This document shows positions 1-9,168 of a DNA stretch of 64,000 nucleotides, one piece after another. Source of the stretch: Flavobacterium sp. IMCC34852 (GTDB taxonomy: Bacteria > Bacteroidota > Bacteroidia > Flavobacteriales > Flavobacteriaceae). The notes beneath the pieces are model-generated. The model saw nothing but the letters and a program-made list of their open reading frames with translations. It was not told the origin of the DNA and made no database searches. Location of the stretch: contig NZ_CP121446.1 of the NCBI RefSeq assembly GCF_030643905.1, positions 682,001-746,000 of the forward strand, in the 5' to 3' direction. Made by a program: the position numbers and the translations under genes. Within the stretch, counting starts at the first letter, position 1. Each line of letters opens with the position of its first letter.

Positions 1-1
1 A

Positions 2-1906
2 CAGCATTCAATATTGTTGTATAAAGTTAATTTAATGGCTGAAGGATTTCAGGTAGATACCGATAAACAGAAAAATTTTCAATACCAAAAGGGTGTGCAC
101 TACAGAGGAATAATCAACGGCAATATAAACTCAGTGGCTTCTTTCAATTTTTTTAACGGCGAGTTTAACGGTATTTTTTCGAGTTCCGAATTGGGAAATA
201 TTGTAGTTGGAAAATTGGACAAACCTAATAATCAAACAGAATATATAGTATATTCTGATGCGAACATGAGAGTCGCAAACGATTGGGATTGTCATGTTAA
301 AGAAGAAGGATTTGAACCAAGTGAGTCAAGCACTACTGCCAGAGATGTGAATACCGCAAAATGTGTTACGTTTTATTTTGAAGTCGATTTTACTTTGTAT
401 GTTCAAAACGGCAGTAATGTTACCACCACAACCAATTGGATGACTTCGGTTTACAATAATGTGCAAACTTTGTTTACTAACGACGGAATAACCACCGCCT
501 TAAAATCTATTTTTGTTTGGACGACTTCTGATCCTTACAGCGCTATGCCTTCGGGCTCAACTTCGGGAGATTATTTGGGTACTTTTGCGCAAAACAGACC
601 GGTTTTTAATGGTGATGTTGGTATGTTGGTTGGAATTGATCCGGGCGGATTGGGCGGCGTTGCCTATTTAAATTCTGTTTGCGGTCAATCAAATTATGCT
701 TATTCGGACGTAAATTTCAGCTATGCTACTGTACCAACTTATTCTTGGACGGTACAAGTAATGACCCATGAGTTTGGTCATTCCCTCGGGTCACCACACA
801 CACACGGCTGTTATTGGAACGGAAGCAACACCGCCATTGACGGTTGCGGGCAACAAGCCGGTTACAGCGAAGGAACTTGTGCTCAAGGACCAATTCCTAC
901 CAGTACGGTAAAAGGAACCATTATGAGTTATTGTCATTTGGTTTCAGGAGTAGGAATTAGCTTTGCCAACGGATTCGGGCCACAACCGACAACTTTAATT
1001 ACCAATACCGTTAACGGAAAAAGTTGTTTGAGTACCGATTGTATCAATACTTGTATCAATACGGTGGCTCAAGTTTTTGTAGATAATGTTACAGAAACAT
1101 CAGCGGTTATCACTTGGAATGATTTGAATACCGGACAAACGTCTTGGCAAATATCTGTAACATTGTTGGGTGCTGCGTCTTCTTGGCAAACGGTAAATAC
1201 CAATAGTTACACAGTGACTAATTTGGCACCTAACACTTATTATGATTTTAGAGTAAGACCTATTTGTACGGGAATCACACCGGTTTTTGAAAGAACAATT
1301 TTTGCTACTGCAGGAAATTATTGCGGTGGTATGTTGTTTACGGATTCCGGAGGACAGTTTGATGAGCATTCTAATATGGAGTCATTTACCAGAACTATGA
1401 TTCCTAACCAACCCAACCAAATGTTGAGAGCGGTTTTCAATGCCTTCGAATTAGAGTTGGATTATGATTATTTATACATTTATGACGGACCAAATGAGAC
1501 TTATCCTGAATTTTTTCCCGGTGGTTACACCGGAACGAATTCTCCGGGAACTATTACTTCATCGGCTCCTGATGGTTCTTTAACTTTTAAATTTTTCTCG
1601 GATCAATACATTACTGCTTCGGGTTGGGTCGCCAATATTTCTTGTTTGCAATCACTAGGCACAGCTGACAGCAATTATATTGATTACTCTTATTATCCTA
1701 ATCCGACGAATGGAAATTTAACCATCAACTCTAAAGATCCAATATCAGAAGTTACCGTGTACAATGTTCAAGGGCAATTGTTATTCATCCAAAAAATGAA
1801 TGAAATGACCACCAATGTTGATATGTCTTCTTTTGCCGGCGGAACTTATTTCTTTAAGTTAAAAATCAATGGTGTGGAAGCCAATTTCAAAGTTTTGAAA
1901 ATGTAG
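2..1906 (+). CDS. Secreted zinc metalloprotease with Fn3, CUB-like and T9SS sorting domains (5' end outside window)
   Basis: The reading frame is open to the left edge, so the signal peptide and the start of the propeptide are missing. A reprolysin-like catalytic site HEFGHSLGSPH lies about 250 residues in (three zinc-binding His plus the catalytic Glu), followed by a Met-turn-like IMSYCH. Downstream come a fibronectin type III-like stretch, a CUB-like domain (the DYDYLYIYDGP region) and a C-terminal type IX secretion sorting domain (YYPNPTNG ... final lysine-rich strand). Known of the family: Bacteroidota secrete such proteases through T9SS to degrade proteins outside the cell. Inference: an extracellular or cell-surface protease. 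It ends at a bidirectional hairpin shared with mfd. The exact substrate cannot be told. Confidence 0.9.
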   Translation, partial: QHSILLYKVNLMAEGFQVDTDKQKNFQYQKGVHYRGIINGNINSVASFNFFNGEFNGIFSSSELGNIVVGKLDKPNNQTEYIVYSDANMRVANDWDCHVKEEGFEPSESSTTARDVNTAKCVTFYFEVDFTLYVQNGSNVTTTTNWMTSVYNNVQTLFTNDGITTALKSIFVWTTSDPYSAMPSGSTSGDYLGTFAQNRPVFNGDVGMLVGIDPGGLGGVAYLNSVCGQSNYAYSDVNFSYATVPTYSWTVQVMTHEFGHSLGSPHTHGCYWNGSNTAIDGCGQQAGYSEGTCAQGPIPTSTVKGTIMSYCHLVSGVGISFANGFGPQPTTLITNTVNGKSCLSTDCINTCINTVAQVFVDNVTETSAVITWNDLNTGQTSWQISVTLLGAASSWQTVNTNSYTVTNLAPNTYYDFRVRPICTGITPVFERTIFATAGNYCGGMLFTDSGGQFDEHSNMESFTRTMIPNQPNQMLRAVFNAFELELDYDYLYIYDGPNETYPEFFPGGYTGTNSPGTITSSAPDGSLTFKFFSDQYITASGWVANISCLQSLGTADSNYIDYSYYPNPTNGNLTINSKDPISEVTVYNVQGQLLFIQKMNEMTTNVDMSSFAGGTYFFKLKINGVEANFKVLKM

Positions 1907-1928
1907 TTACCACAATTACATACAAATG

Positions 1929-1957
1929 AAAAGCCACTCAATTCGAGTGGCTTTTTT
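1929..1957. terminator. Bidirectional intrinsic terminator between the metalloprotease gene and mfd
   Basis: An AAAAGCCACTC / GAGTGGCTTTT stem with a short loop is flanked by A and T runs. It lies between two convergent genes and overlaps the mfd stop by two bases, so it can serve both strands. Confidence 0.8.
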
Positions 1958-4900
1958 ATTTTTTCATCAATTCCATATACTCCAAAGCTCGGGAAATGGA
2001 TTTTACGTTTTCGAATGTAAGCAGCAAACGCAAACCGTTTTTGGTTTCTTTCTCTTTCATTTTACAAATATTGCCATGCTGTTGCACAAACTGTAGCATG
2101 TGTCGGAATTGCTTCGAATTATAATACTCCGATTGTTGGTCGGAGACAAAATACCCAATTAGTTTGCCTTGTTTCATCACAATTTTTTCAATACCGACTT
2201 GTGTCGCAATCCATTTGATACGGATGCTGTTGAGTAGTGCTTTCGCTTCTTTCGGTAACGGACCAAATCGGTCAATCAGTTTGTTTTCGTAGGCAATTAA
2301 TTCTTCTTCATTTTTGATATTCCCCAATTCATTGTACAAATTCAAACGCTCCGAAATGTTGTTGATGTATTCATCCGGAAAGAGCAATTCAAAGTCGGTG
2401 TCGATTTGTAAATCCTTGACATATTCTTTGGTGTCAATGTCAGTATCTGATTCGTATAATTCTTTGAATTCATTTTCTTTCAACTCTTCGATGGCTTCGT
2501 TCATGATTTTTTGATACGTTTCAAAACCGATTTCGTTGATGAAACCACTTTGCTCACCACCTAATAAATCTCCGGCACCGCGAATCTCTAAATCTTTCAT
2601 GGCAATATTGAAACCACTGCCTAATTCGCTGAATTGTTCTAAGGCCTGAATGCGTTTTCGAGCGTCTTCCGTCATCGCAGAATAGGGCGGACAAATGAAA
2701 TAACAAAATGCTTTTTTATTGCTTCGACCAACTCTTCCTCGCATTTGATGTAAATCTGACAAGCCGAAATTATTGGCGTTGTTGATGAAAATCGTATTGG
2801 CATTCGGCACATCCAAACCGCTTTCGATAATGGTGGTGGCGACTAAAACATCAAAATCACCATTCATAAAACCGAGCATCAGTTCTTCCAATTTCGTGCC
2901 TTCCATTTGCCCGTGACCAATGCCGACTCTGGCATCGGGCACCAATCGCTGAATCATACCGGCAATTTCCTTGATATTCTCGATTCTATTATTGATAAAA
3001 AATACTTGTCCGTTTCTTTGAATTTCATACGAAATCGCATCGCGAATCAACTCTTCATTAAAGCCAACGACTTGCGATTCGATAGGATAACGATTGGGTG
3101 GCGGCGTTGTAATAACGGATAAATCTCGAGCTGCCATCAAGGAAAACTGTAAGGTTCTCGGAATAGGCGTTGCGGTTAAAGTCAAGGTGTCTACATTGGC
3201 CGCAATGGTTTTGAGTTTGTCTTTGACGTTGACGCCAAACTTTTGTTCTTCGTCTACAATCAGCAAACCTAAATCTTTAAACTGTACATTTTTGTTCACC
3301 AATTGGTGCGTACCAATGATAATATCCAATTTTCCGGAAGCCAATTCTTCCAAAGTTTGCGCTTTCTGTTTAGCGGTTCGGAATCTATTTAAATAACCGA
3401 CTTTCACCGGCATATCTTTCAAACGTTCAGAAAAAGTTCGGTAATGTTGGTAGGCCAAAATGGTCGTTGGTACCAAAACAGCGACTTGCTTGCTGTTGTC
3501 CACTGCTTTGAAAGCCGCACGAATAGCGACTTCCGTTTTCCCGAAACCTACGTCACCACAAACCAATCGGTCCATTGGACGGTCTTTTTCCATATCGGCC
3601 TTGACATCTTGCGTGGCGGTGATTTGGTCGGGCGTATCTTCATAAATGAACGAACTTTCTAATTCTTTTTGCAAATAACTGTCGGGGGCAAATTGGAATC
3701 CTTTTTCCAGTCTTCGCTTGGCGTATAATTGAATTAAGTTGAAGGCAATGTGTTTGACACGCGCTTTGGTTTTTTGTTTTAAAACTTTCCAGGCATTCGA
3801 GCCGAGTTTGTAAATCTTCGGTGGTGTGCCGTCTTTGCCGTTGTATTTGGAGATTTTATGCAGCGAATGAATGCTTACGTAAACAATGTCGTTATCGGCA
3901 TAAACGAGTTTAATCGCTTCTTGCGTTTTGCCTTCGACTTGAATTTTTTGCAAACCGCCAAACTTCCCGATACCGTGATCGATATGTGTTACATAATCGC
4001 CTACGGATAAGGAATTGAGTTCTTTCAACGTCAGTGTTTGCTTTTTAGAATACCCGTTTTTGATGCTGAATTTATGGTAACGCTCAAAAATCTGATGGTC
4101 GGTATAACAGGCGATTTGGTTTTCTTCATCGATGAAACCTTGGTACAAAGAGGAAACTATCGTGTGGTATTGCTTGCGGATGTTCTCGTGGTTTTCTTCA
4201 TCTAAACTTTCGAAAATATCGTGAAAACGGTTGGCCTGACCTTCATTGGCACAGTACAAATAATTGGTGTAGCCGTTGAAATGATTATCGCTCAAATTGT
4301 TCAACAGCAAGTCAAATTGCTTGTTAAACGAAGGTTGAGGTTGTATGTGAAACTCGAAAGTTTTAGTCGTTTTGAATAATGGTTTGTTGGACAATTCTAC
4401 GATGGAAAAATCCAACGCTTTGCGCAAAAAGCCTTCTTGGTTTAAGAATAAATGCTCCGGAGAAGCGTGTTTAACGTCTTTAGAAAGTTTGTCAAATGTT
4501 TCGATGGCTTTGCCAAAAAGTTTGTCCAATTGCGATGTCAGAAACTCAGTATTTTCAATACACAATACAGTTTTATCGCTGATGTAATCGAGGAAGCTTT
4601 CGCGGTTTTCTTTGATGAATTTATTTTCTAAATTCGGGATGATGGTAATCTTGGTTTGCTTTTCTACTGAGAGTTGGGTTGCCACATCAAACGTTCGAAT
4701 GCTATCGACTTCATTGCCAAAAAATTCTATACGATACGGATTGTCATTGGAAAACGAAAACACATCCAAGATGCCGCCACGAACAGAGAATTCGCCGGGT
4801 TCAGTAATAAAATCTACTCTTTTGAATTCGTATTCAAATAAAACCTCGTTGATAAAATCGATGGAAACATTATCGCCAACCGCTACTTTTAAAGTGTTTT

Positions 4901-5318
4901 TGTCGAGTTCTTTTCGCGTCACGACTTTTTCAAAAAGCGCTTCTGGATAAGTAACAATGACTGCCGGTTTTTTGCGAGAATTGATTCGGTTTAAAACTTC
5001 GGAACGCAATAATACATTGGCGTTATCGGTTTCTTCAATTTGGTACGGACGGCGATACGAACTTGGGTAAAACAGCACGTCATTGGCGCCAATCATTTGT
5101 TCCAAATCGTTTAAGTAATAAGCAGCTTCTTCTTTTTCGTTTAAAATTAGAAGAAAAGGTTTTTCACTTTTTTTAAAAACAGCCTGAAAGACAAATGAAA
5201 GCGACGAACCCAGAAGTCCTTTTAACTGAATTTTAGCCAAAGGATTTTCAAGACTTTCGGCTATTTGCTTAACTTTCGCCGAGTGAAAGTAACTGTTGTA
5301 TAAAGAGTTTTGGCTCAA
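1956..5318 (-). CDS. mfd: Transcription-repair coupling factor Mfd
   Basis: Mfd is an ATP-driven DNA translocase that removes RNA polymerase stalled at lesions and recruits UvrA. At 1120 aa the protein has normal family length. The N-terminal UvrB-like part carries the FFGNEVDSIRTFD region, a CarD-like RNAP-interaction domain follows (GDYVTHIDHGIGKF), and then the RecG-like helicase with Walker A GDVGFGKTE near residue 588 and a DEEQ box near 689. The C-terminal TRCF domain is present. The start lies 3 bases after the stop of the upstream lipoprotein gene (5322-5918), so the two are probably co-transcribed. No anomalies were seen. Confidence 0.97.
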   Translation of the reverse strand: MSQNSLYNSYFHSAKVKQIAESLENPLAKIQLKGLLGSSLSFVFQAVFKKSEKPFLLILNEKEEAAYYLNDLEQMIGANDVLFYPSSYRRPYQIEETDNANVLLRSEVLNRINSRKKPAVIVTYPEALFEKVVTRKELDKNTLKVAVGDNVSIDFINEVLFEYEFKRVDFITEPGEFSVRGGILDVFSFSNDNPYRIEFFGNEVDSIRTFDVATQLSVEKQTKITIIPNLENKFIKENRESFLDYISDKTVLCIENTEFLTSQLDKLFGKAIETFDKLSKDVKHASPEHLFLNQEGFLRKALDFSIVELSNKPLFKTTKTFEFHIQPQPSFNKQFDLLLNNLSDNHFNGYTNYLYCANEGQANRFHDIFESLDEENHENIRKQYHTIVSSLYQGFIDEENQIACYTDHQIFERYHKFSIKNGYSKKQTLTLKELNSLSVGDYVTHIDHGIGKFGGLQKIQVEGKTQEAIKLVYADNDIVYVSIHSLHKISKYNGKDGTPPKIYKLGSNAWKVLKQKTKARVKHIAFNLIQLYAKRRLEKGFQFAPDSYLQKELESSFIYEDTPDQITATQDVKADMEKDRPMDRLVCGDVGFGKTEVAIRAAFKAVDNSKQVAVLVPTTILAYQHYRTFSERLKDMPVKVGYLNRFRTAKQKAQTLEELASGKLDIIIGTHQLVNKNVQFKDLGLLIVDEEQKFGVNVKDKLKTIAANVDTLTLTATPIPRTLQFSLMAARDLSVITTPPPNRYPIESQVVGFNEELIRDAISYEIQRNGQVFFINNRIENIKEIAGMIQRLVPDARVGIGHGQMEGTKLEELMLGFMNGDFDVLVATTIIESGLDVPNANTIFINNANNFGLSDLHQMRGRVGRSNKKAFCYFICPPYSAMTEDARKRIQALEQFSELGSGFNIAMKDLEIRGAGDLLGGEQSGFINEIGFETYQKIMNEAIEELKENEFKELYESDTDIDTKEYVKDLQIDTDFELLFPDEYINNISERLNLYNELGNIKNEEELIAYENKLIDRFGPLPKEAKALLNSIRIKWIATQVGIEKIVMKQGKLIGYFVSDQQSEYYNSKQFRHMLQFVQQHGNICKMKEKETKNGLRLLLTFENVKSISRALEYMELMKK

Positions 5319-5321
5319 AGC

Positions 5322-5918
5322 TTACTTAACGGAATTTAGAACTTTAGGTTTGTTTGGAATAGCACGCGTGGTGTCTAACATGCGCAACATATCACTTTCT
5401 CCTTCTTCAATTTTGATGTTGCTTTTGCGGGTGATTTCATCGAGTTGGAACTGCAAAGAAGCCACTTCAGTGTTGATTTCTTGTACCAATTTTACAATTT
5501 GTGAATCGGGAATTTGTTGCAAATTAATGTAAAGATTGATGGAATTAATCTTAGTGTTAATGGCAGCAATTCGGCTTTTTACTTCGGGAACGGCAAATTG
5601 TCCCGGGATATTGTTATTTAAATCAGCCGCTTTTTTAGAAAGTGTTTTGGCTTTTTGTTTGAAAGCACCGATACTGCTTTTGGGTTTTTGTCCTAATTCG
5701 TTTAAAAACAAGCGCCACTCTGTCCAATTGTTGGTCAGTGAGCTCGCGGTTAGATTAACGGGACGACTGTTGAAGTTCCAACCTCTATTGATGTTGTTAA
5801 AAATCACTTCTTGTTTCTTGGCTTCTTTCGCTTGTTCTAAGAGACGGATTTTTGGGTCTTCCTGACAGGAAGCCAAACACAGCAGCATTAAAACCAAAAC
5901 AGAAAAACGTATTTTCAT
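5322..5918 (-). CDS. Small lipoprotein of unknown function, upstream of mfd
   Basis: About 198 aa. The start is set at the ATG giving MKIRFSVLV; an in-frame TTG three codons upstream is less likely. A hydrophobic signal is followed by the lipobox LASC, so the protein is probably lipid-anchored after Cys cleavage. The rest is rich in Lys, Asn and Gln with predicted helices (KQKAKTLSKKAADLNNN) and no recognised catalytic motif. It sits 3 bases before mfd and probably shares its transcript. No function can be assigned. Confidence 0.75.
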   Translation of the reverse strand: MKIRFSVLVLMLLCLASCQEDPKIRLLEQAKEAKKQEVIFNNINRGWNFNSRPVNLTASSLTNNWTEWRLFLNELGQKPKSSIGAFKQKAKTLSKKAADLNNNIPGQFAVPEVKSRIAAINTKINSINLYINLQQIPDSQIVKLVQEINTEVASLQFQLDEITRKSNIKIEEGESDMLRMLDTTRAIPNKPKVLNSVK

Positions 5919-6043
5919 TGAAATCAATTTAAGTCGTAAAGGTACAAAGGTAAAAGGAAACTTCAGAATGAGGTAGTTAAACGGATTATAATTTTGTTAA
6001 AAAAGAAGGCCGCTTTTAGGTAATGAAACATTTCTTAAAACTG

Positions 6044-6051
6044 TATCTTTG
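6044..6051 (+). promoter_or_regulatory. Bacteroidota -7 promoter element for the threonine dehydrogenase gene
   Basis: TATCTTTG matches the TAnnTTTG -7 consensus of Bacteroidota sigma-ABfr, 58 bases before the start codon. No clear -33 element was seen. The 5928-6109 gap otherwise shows no gene. Confidence 0.55.
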
Positions 6052-6109
6052 CAGGACACTCGAACATAGCAACTGCATGGAACGAAGTGGAATAAAACAC
6101 ACAAACTAA

Positions 6110-7048
6110 ATGAGTACAAAAATTCTAATTATTGGTGCTTGCGGACAAATCGGAACCGAGCTAACCAAAAAACTAAGAAGCATTTACGGCGTTGACAATG
6201 TAGTGGCTTCCGACATCCGAAAGTTGAATATTGACATTGTTAACGAAGGCATTTTTGAAGTAGTCAATGCTTTAGATTACAATCAGATTGAACATTTAAT
6301 AGAACAATACGAAATCACCGATGTGTATTTGATGGCAGCTTTGCTATCGGCAACGGCTGAAAAGAATCCTGCCTTTGCTTGGGATTTGAATATGAACTCT
6401 TTATTTCACGTATTGAATTTGGCGAAAGCCGGCAAAATAAAAAAGATATTCTGGCCTTCGAGTATCGCGGTTTTCGGGCCCACAACCCCAAGAATCAACA
6501 CACCGCAATATACCATTATGGAACCGACTACGGTATACGGCATCAGCAAACAAACCGGTGAAAGATGGTGTGAATACTATCATAATATTTATGGTGTTGA
6601 TGTACGAAGTATTCGTTATCCGGGCTTAATCAGTTGGTCGACCGAACCGGGTGGAGGAACTACAGATTATGCGGTAGACATTTACCACAAAGCTTTGAAA
6701 GACGGCAAGTATGAATGTTTCCTTTCGGAAGATACAGCGCTGCCAATGATGTATATGGATGATGCGATTAACGCGACAGTAGAAATCATGCAGGCACCGA
6801 GTGAGAACATCAAAATTCGTTCTTCTTATAACTTGGCCGGAGTGAGTTTTACGCCCAAAGAAATTGCAGCCGAAATCAAAAACCACATTCCGGATTTTAC
6901 CATTTCTTATAAACCCGATTTCCGTCAGAAGATTGCCGACAGTTGGCCGGCTTCTATAGATGACAGTGCGGCACAGAAGGATTGGAATTGGAAGCACAAA
7001 TTTGACTTAGCTTCTATGACGGTTGAGATGTTAGAAAATCTTAAATAA
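6110..7048 (+). CDS. SDR-type L-threonine 3-dehydrogenase (NAD-dependent epimerase/dehydratase family)
   Basis: 312 aa. The N-terminal Rossmann motif GACGQIG is at residues 8-14, and the catalytic Tyr-x3-Lys is within YGISKQTGE near residue 143, after the SSIAVFGP strand. The overall pattern, including RYPGLISW and the GGGTTDYAV loop, matches the short-chain L-threonine dehydrogenase described from Flavobacterium frigidimaris rather than the zinc-dependent Tdh. Expected reaction: L-threonine + NAD+ to 2-amino-3-oxobutyrate in the cytoplasm. It is a single-gene unit with its own -7 element and a strong terminator. Confidence 0.85.
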   Translation: MSTKILIIGACGQIGTELTKKLRSIYGVDNVVASDIRKLNIDIVNEGIFEVVNALDYNQIEHLIEQYEITDVYLMAALLSATAEKNPAFAWDLNMNSLFHVLNLAKAGKIKKIFWPSSIAVFGPTTPRINTPQYTIMEPTTVYGISKQTGERWCEYYHNIYGVDVRSIRYPGLISWSTEPGGGTTDYAVDIYHKALKDGKYECFLSEDTALPMMYMDDAINATVEIMQAPSENIKIRSSYNLAGVSFTPKEIAAEIKNHIPDFTISYKPDFRQKIADSWPASIDDSAAQKDWNWKHKFDLASMTVEMLENLK

Positions 7049-7050
7049 TA

Positions 7051-7083
7051 AAAAAACGCTACTTTTTTGAGTAGCGTTTTTTT
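7051..7083. terminator. Intrinsic terminator (bidirectional)
   Basis: AAAAAACGCTAC / GTAGCGTTTTTT has a perfect 12-bp stem and an 8-base loop, directly after the threonine dehydrogenase stop. The A-rich left arm lets it also end the convergent globin-like gene. Confidence 0.9.
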
Positions 7084-7107
7084 GTTTGATAAAGTGGTAT
7101 TTGATTT

Positions 7108-7692
7108 TTATTGAACAATCGGATCTCTTAAAGATTCTAAAACTGCAACGATATCAGTATACAATTGCGTGTTGGCCGCTACTCCGTTTTGTTGGGCTGC
7201 TGCTCCAACATAGCCTACAAATTTAGTATAGTTGGCATCAGAGGAAGTCGTGCCCATTCTTGGGTTCAAAGCCGGATTGTGTGCCGTTACCATATCCAAG
7301 CCTGAATAAGTATTTACTGCATTGGTTCCGCCGGTGTTGAACGAGAAGAAGTCGGTAAGATTGTCTACCAAGATGGCTAAATTAGTGGTGTTTCCGGCAC
7401 CCACTTCTCCTAAAATCGGAGCAAAGTGCGCGCCTAGATTTCCTGAAGCATTGGCTTGAATGTCGGCCACGATTAAACCTACCGTGGAGTTGACTACTTT
7501 GCGGTAACTCAAACGACCTTGTTCAATCATTTGACCCGGATTGTCAGGGTCGGCTACCATGGTTGTTCCGCCTAATCTTTCATAGATAGAAGGTGTTGCG
7601 GGGGGATTAGAATCATCGTCACTGCTACAAGAAGTGAAGATTATTGCTCCGAAGACTAAAGCACTGAGTGCTAATTTTGAAAACTTTTTCAT
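7108..7692 (-). CDS. Lipoprotein with a truncated-hemoglobin-like domain
   Basis: 194 aa. A signal peptide ends in the lipobox IFTSC, followed by an Asp/Ser linker. From about residue 37 the sequence follows the truncated hemoglobin (bac_globin) pattern: YERLGGTTMV, an F-helix-like SGLDMVTAHNP with a His near residue 137 at the proximal heme-ligand place, then KFVGYVGAAAQQNGV and the closing LESLRDPIV. Family members bind heme and handle O2 or NO in the cytoplasm. Here the domain would sit outside the inner membrane, which is unusual. It lies 18 bases after a small membrane protein gene and probably shares its transcript. Heme binding is inferred from motif placement only. Confidence 0.7.
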   Translation of the reverse strand: MKKFSKLALSALVFGAIIFTSCSSDDDSNPPATPSIYERLGGTTMVADPDNPGQMIEQGRLSYRKVVNSTVGLIVADIQANASGNLGAHFAPILGEVGAGNTTNLAILVDNLTDFFSFNTGGTNAVNTYSGLDMVTAHNPALNPRMGTTSSDANYTKFVGYVGAAAQQNGVAANTQLYTDIVAVLESLRDPIVQ

Positions 7693-7710
7693 AACGTTAT
7701 ATTTAGAGGA

Positions 7711-8148
7711 TTAATTAAAAATTCCTTGGATGAATTTGCTGAACTTGTACTTGAAACTGTCTTTTTTCATGACAGGACAAACTTGTTTAGCGGCTAAGCT
7801 TGGTGGTAATAAAAAGCGTTCGGCTTTGTAATTGCCTTTGGTCATTAATTCGTCGTATATTTTTTTGGAGTCGGCTATGGTGTTGTCATGGAAGTAGACC
7901 ACTACATTTCTTTTGACAATGATATCGCTTTTCACACCCGGAATGCTGTGCAGGTTCTTTTTGATTGCAACAGCGCTGAGGGAATCAAAAGGTTGGTCAA
8001 AATCGATGCGACTGATTTGAATGGTGGCATTTTCAACCGATCCAACCGGTCTGGCATTGGCAATATGGTAAACCAATATGCCAAACAGCAAGAGTACTAC
8101 TCCTAGTATACTCAATACTATTTTTTTAACGGTTTTGTTAATTCTCAT
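7711..8148 (-). CDS. Small membrane-anchored protein with an HMA-like exported domain
   Basis: About 145 aa from the ATG giving MRINKTVKK; a start nine codons upstream is also open. One N-terminal membrane segment (IVLSILGVVLLLFGILVYHI) anchors an exported domain of about 100 residues. The stretch IKKNLHSIPGVKSDIIV looks like the alpha-beta start of a ferredoxin-like HMA fold but lacks the CxxC metal site. A single Cys occurs in KQVCPVMKK. It is directly upstream of the globin-like lipoprotein gene, so the two may work together. Function unknown. Confidence 0.65.
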   Translation of the reverse strand: MRINKTVKKIVLSILGVVLLLFGILVYHIANARPVGSVENATIQISRIDFDQPFDSLSAVAIKKNLHSIPGVKSDIIVKRNVVVYFHDNTIADSKKIYDELMTKGNYKAERFLLPPSLAAKQVCPVMKKDSFKYKFSKFIQGIFN

Positions 8149-8252
8149 GGTAAATTGTTTTTGTGTTTTCCTCATTTACGAGCGGAAATGATTTTTGGTT
8201 TTTGCAAAAACAAAAAAACTACAATACGACAGGAGAATTAGGGCTAAAATCA

Positions 8253-8281
8253 AAAAGCGCCACCATAGAAGCAGCGCTTTT
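8253..8281 (-). terminator. Intrinsic terminator after the small membrane ORF
   Basis: An AAAAGCGC / GCGCTTTTT stem has its T run on the minus strand, downstream of the ORF at 8355-8468. Apart from this hairpin I see nothing in 8149-8354. Confidence 0.65.
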
Positions 8282-8354
8282 CTTTAAACAAAAACAAAAC
8301 TAACATGGTATTAGTATAGGTTGATGCCTTTGGCTTGGTTTGCAAGCTGATTTT

Positions 8355-8468
8355 TTAAACTGGAGCAAACAGGGCTAAGTAGGAGGCTAAAAAAACTAAC
8401 AGGACCATGGTTAGCATAGCCACGGCTCCAAAAAGCATGTTGATTTTTTTATTGATGTCCATAGTCAT
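8355..8468 (-). CDS. Short single-pass membrane protein (37 aa), hypothetical
   Basis: An unlisted short frame encodes 37 residues: MTMDINKKINML followed by one strongly hydrophobic segment and the end FAPV. Start choices are two nearby ATGs (8468 and 8462). It lies 66 bases downstream of the NTF2-like gene on the same strand and is followed by an intrinsic terminator, which makes a two-gene unit plausible. Composition and position support a real small membrane protein, but no family was recognised. Confidence 0.45.
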   Translation of the reverse strand: MTMDINKKINMLFGAVAMLTMVLLVFLASYLALFAPV

Positions 8469-8534
8469 AGATTTGGGGTTCTTGTTCTCATGTACGAGAA
8501 AAGAATGGCTATGGATTTGGAAAAGAGGAAAAGT

Positions 8535-9059
8535 TTATTCCTTTTTGTCTTTTAACGTAGTGATTAGTTCGTCTTCGATAGGTGCTTTGACTTCAATGAC
8601 TTCGTCAATATTGTCGTTAGGGATTGTCATCGAAAGGACATAGTGTTTTATTTTCCACTTTCCTTTGACTAAAACCATCACACCCGAACCGCGACAGATT
8701 TTCATTTGGGTATCGAGTAATTCATCAAACCAAGCGACTTTTTTATCACTGCTGAAGTAAATATGTCTCTCTAAAGAGGTAAAGTTCCAAGCCTTTCCTT
8801 TGTCGAAATAAGGTTTGGCAAAAGCTTGAAAAGCGGTTTTATCCCAATGTTCGGTCGCATCAGTTCCTATAAAAATAGAATCGTCGGTCATTGCGTCGAA
8901 GTAGTTTTTAAAGTTGGCTTCGGCAGCGTCTTTGTGCCAAGCATCGAGCGTTTTGTTGATTTGTTCTTTAGGGTCAACTACCGGAGTTTTGGCTTTGACT
9001 TGAGCGGTTATAATGGTAGTTGTGATTAATGCTATCAATAGGAATACTGTTTTTTTCAT
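8535..9059 (-). CDS. Secreted SnoaL/NTF2-like protein
   Basis: 174 aa. The signal peptide MKKTVFLLIALITTT ends near ITAQ, so the product is periplasmic. The remainder follows the SnoaL_3/NTF2-like pattern: INKTLDAWHKDAAEANF..YFDAMTDDSIFIGTDATEHWDK, then SSDKKVAWFDELLD, and KGKWKIKHYVLSMTIPND. Such cone-shaped domains bind small ligands or act as enzymes, and many are of unknown role. The family call is firm and the function is not. Confidence 0.8.
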   Translation of the reverse strand: MKKTVFLLIALITTTIITAQVKAKTPVVDPKEQINKTLDAWHKDAAEANFKNYFDAMTDDSIFIGTDATEHWDKTAFQAFAKPYFDKGKAWNFTSLERHIYFSSDKKVAWFDELLDTQMKICRGSGVMVLVKGKWKIKHYVLSMTIPNDNIDEVIEVKAPIEDELITTLKDKKE

Positions 9060-9168
9060 GATATTATGTTGTTTAGTGGTTGTTTTTTTAGTGAAGTAAA
9101 TATAATACTTGCCGTTAGTTTTAAGCCATTAGTTTTTGTATTTTTATGAAAATAATTTCAAAGTTGGT

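Noticed and set aside
3094..3396. Plus-strand 100-codon frame inside mfd
   Set aside because: Antisense shadow of a clearly conserved helicase gene.
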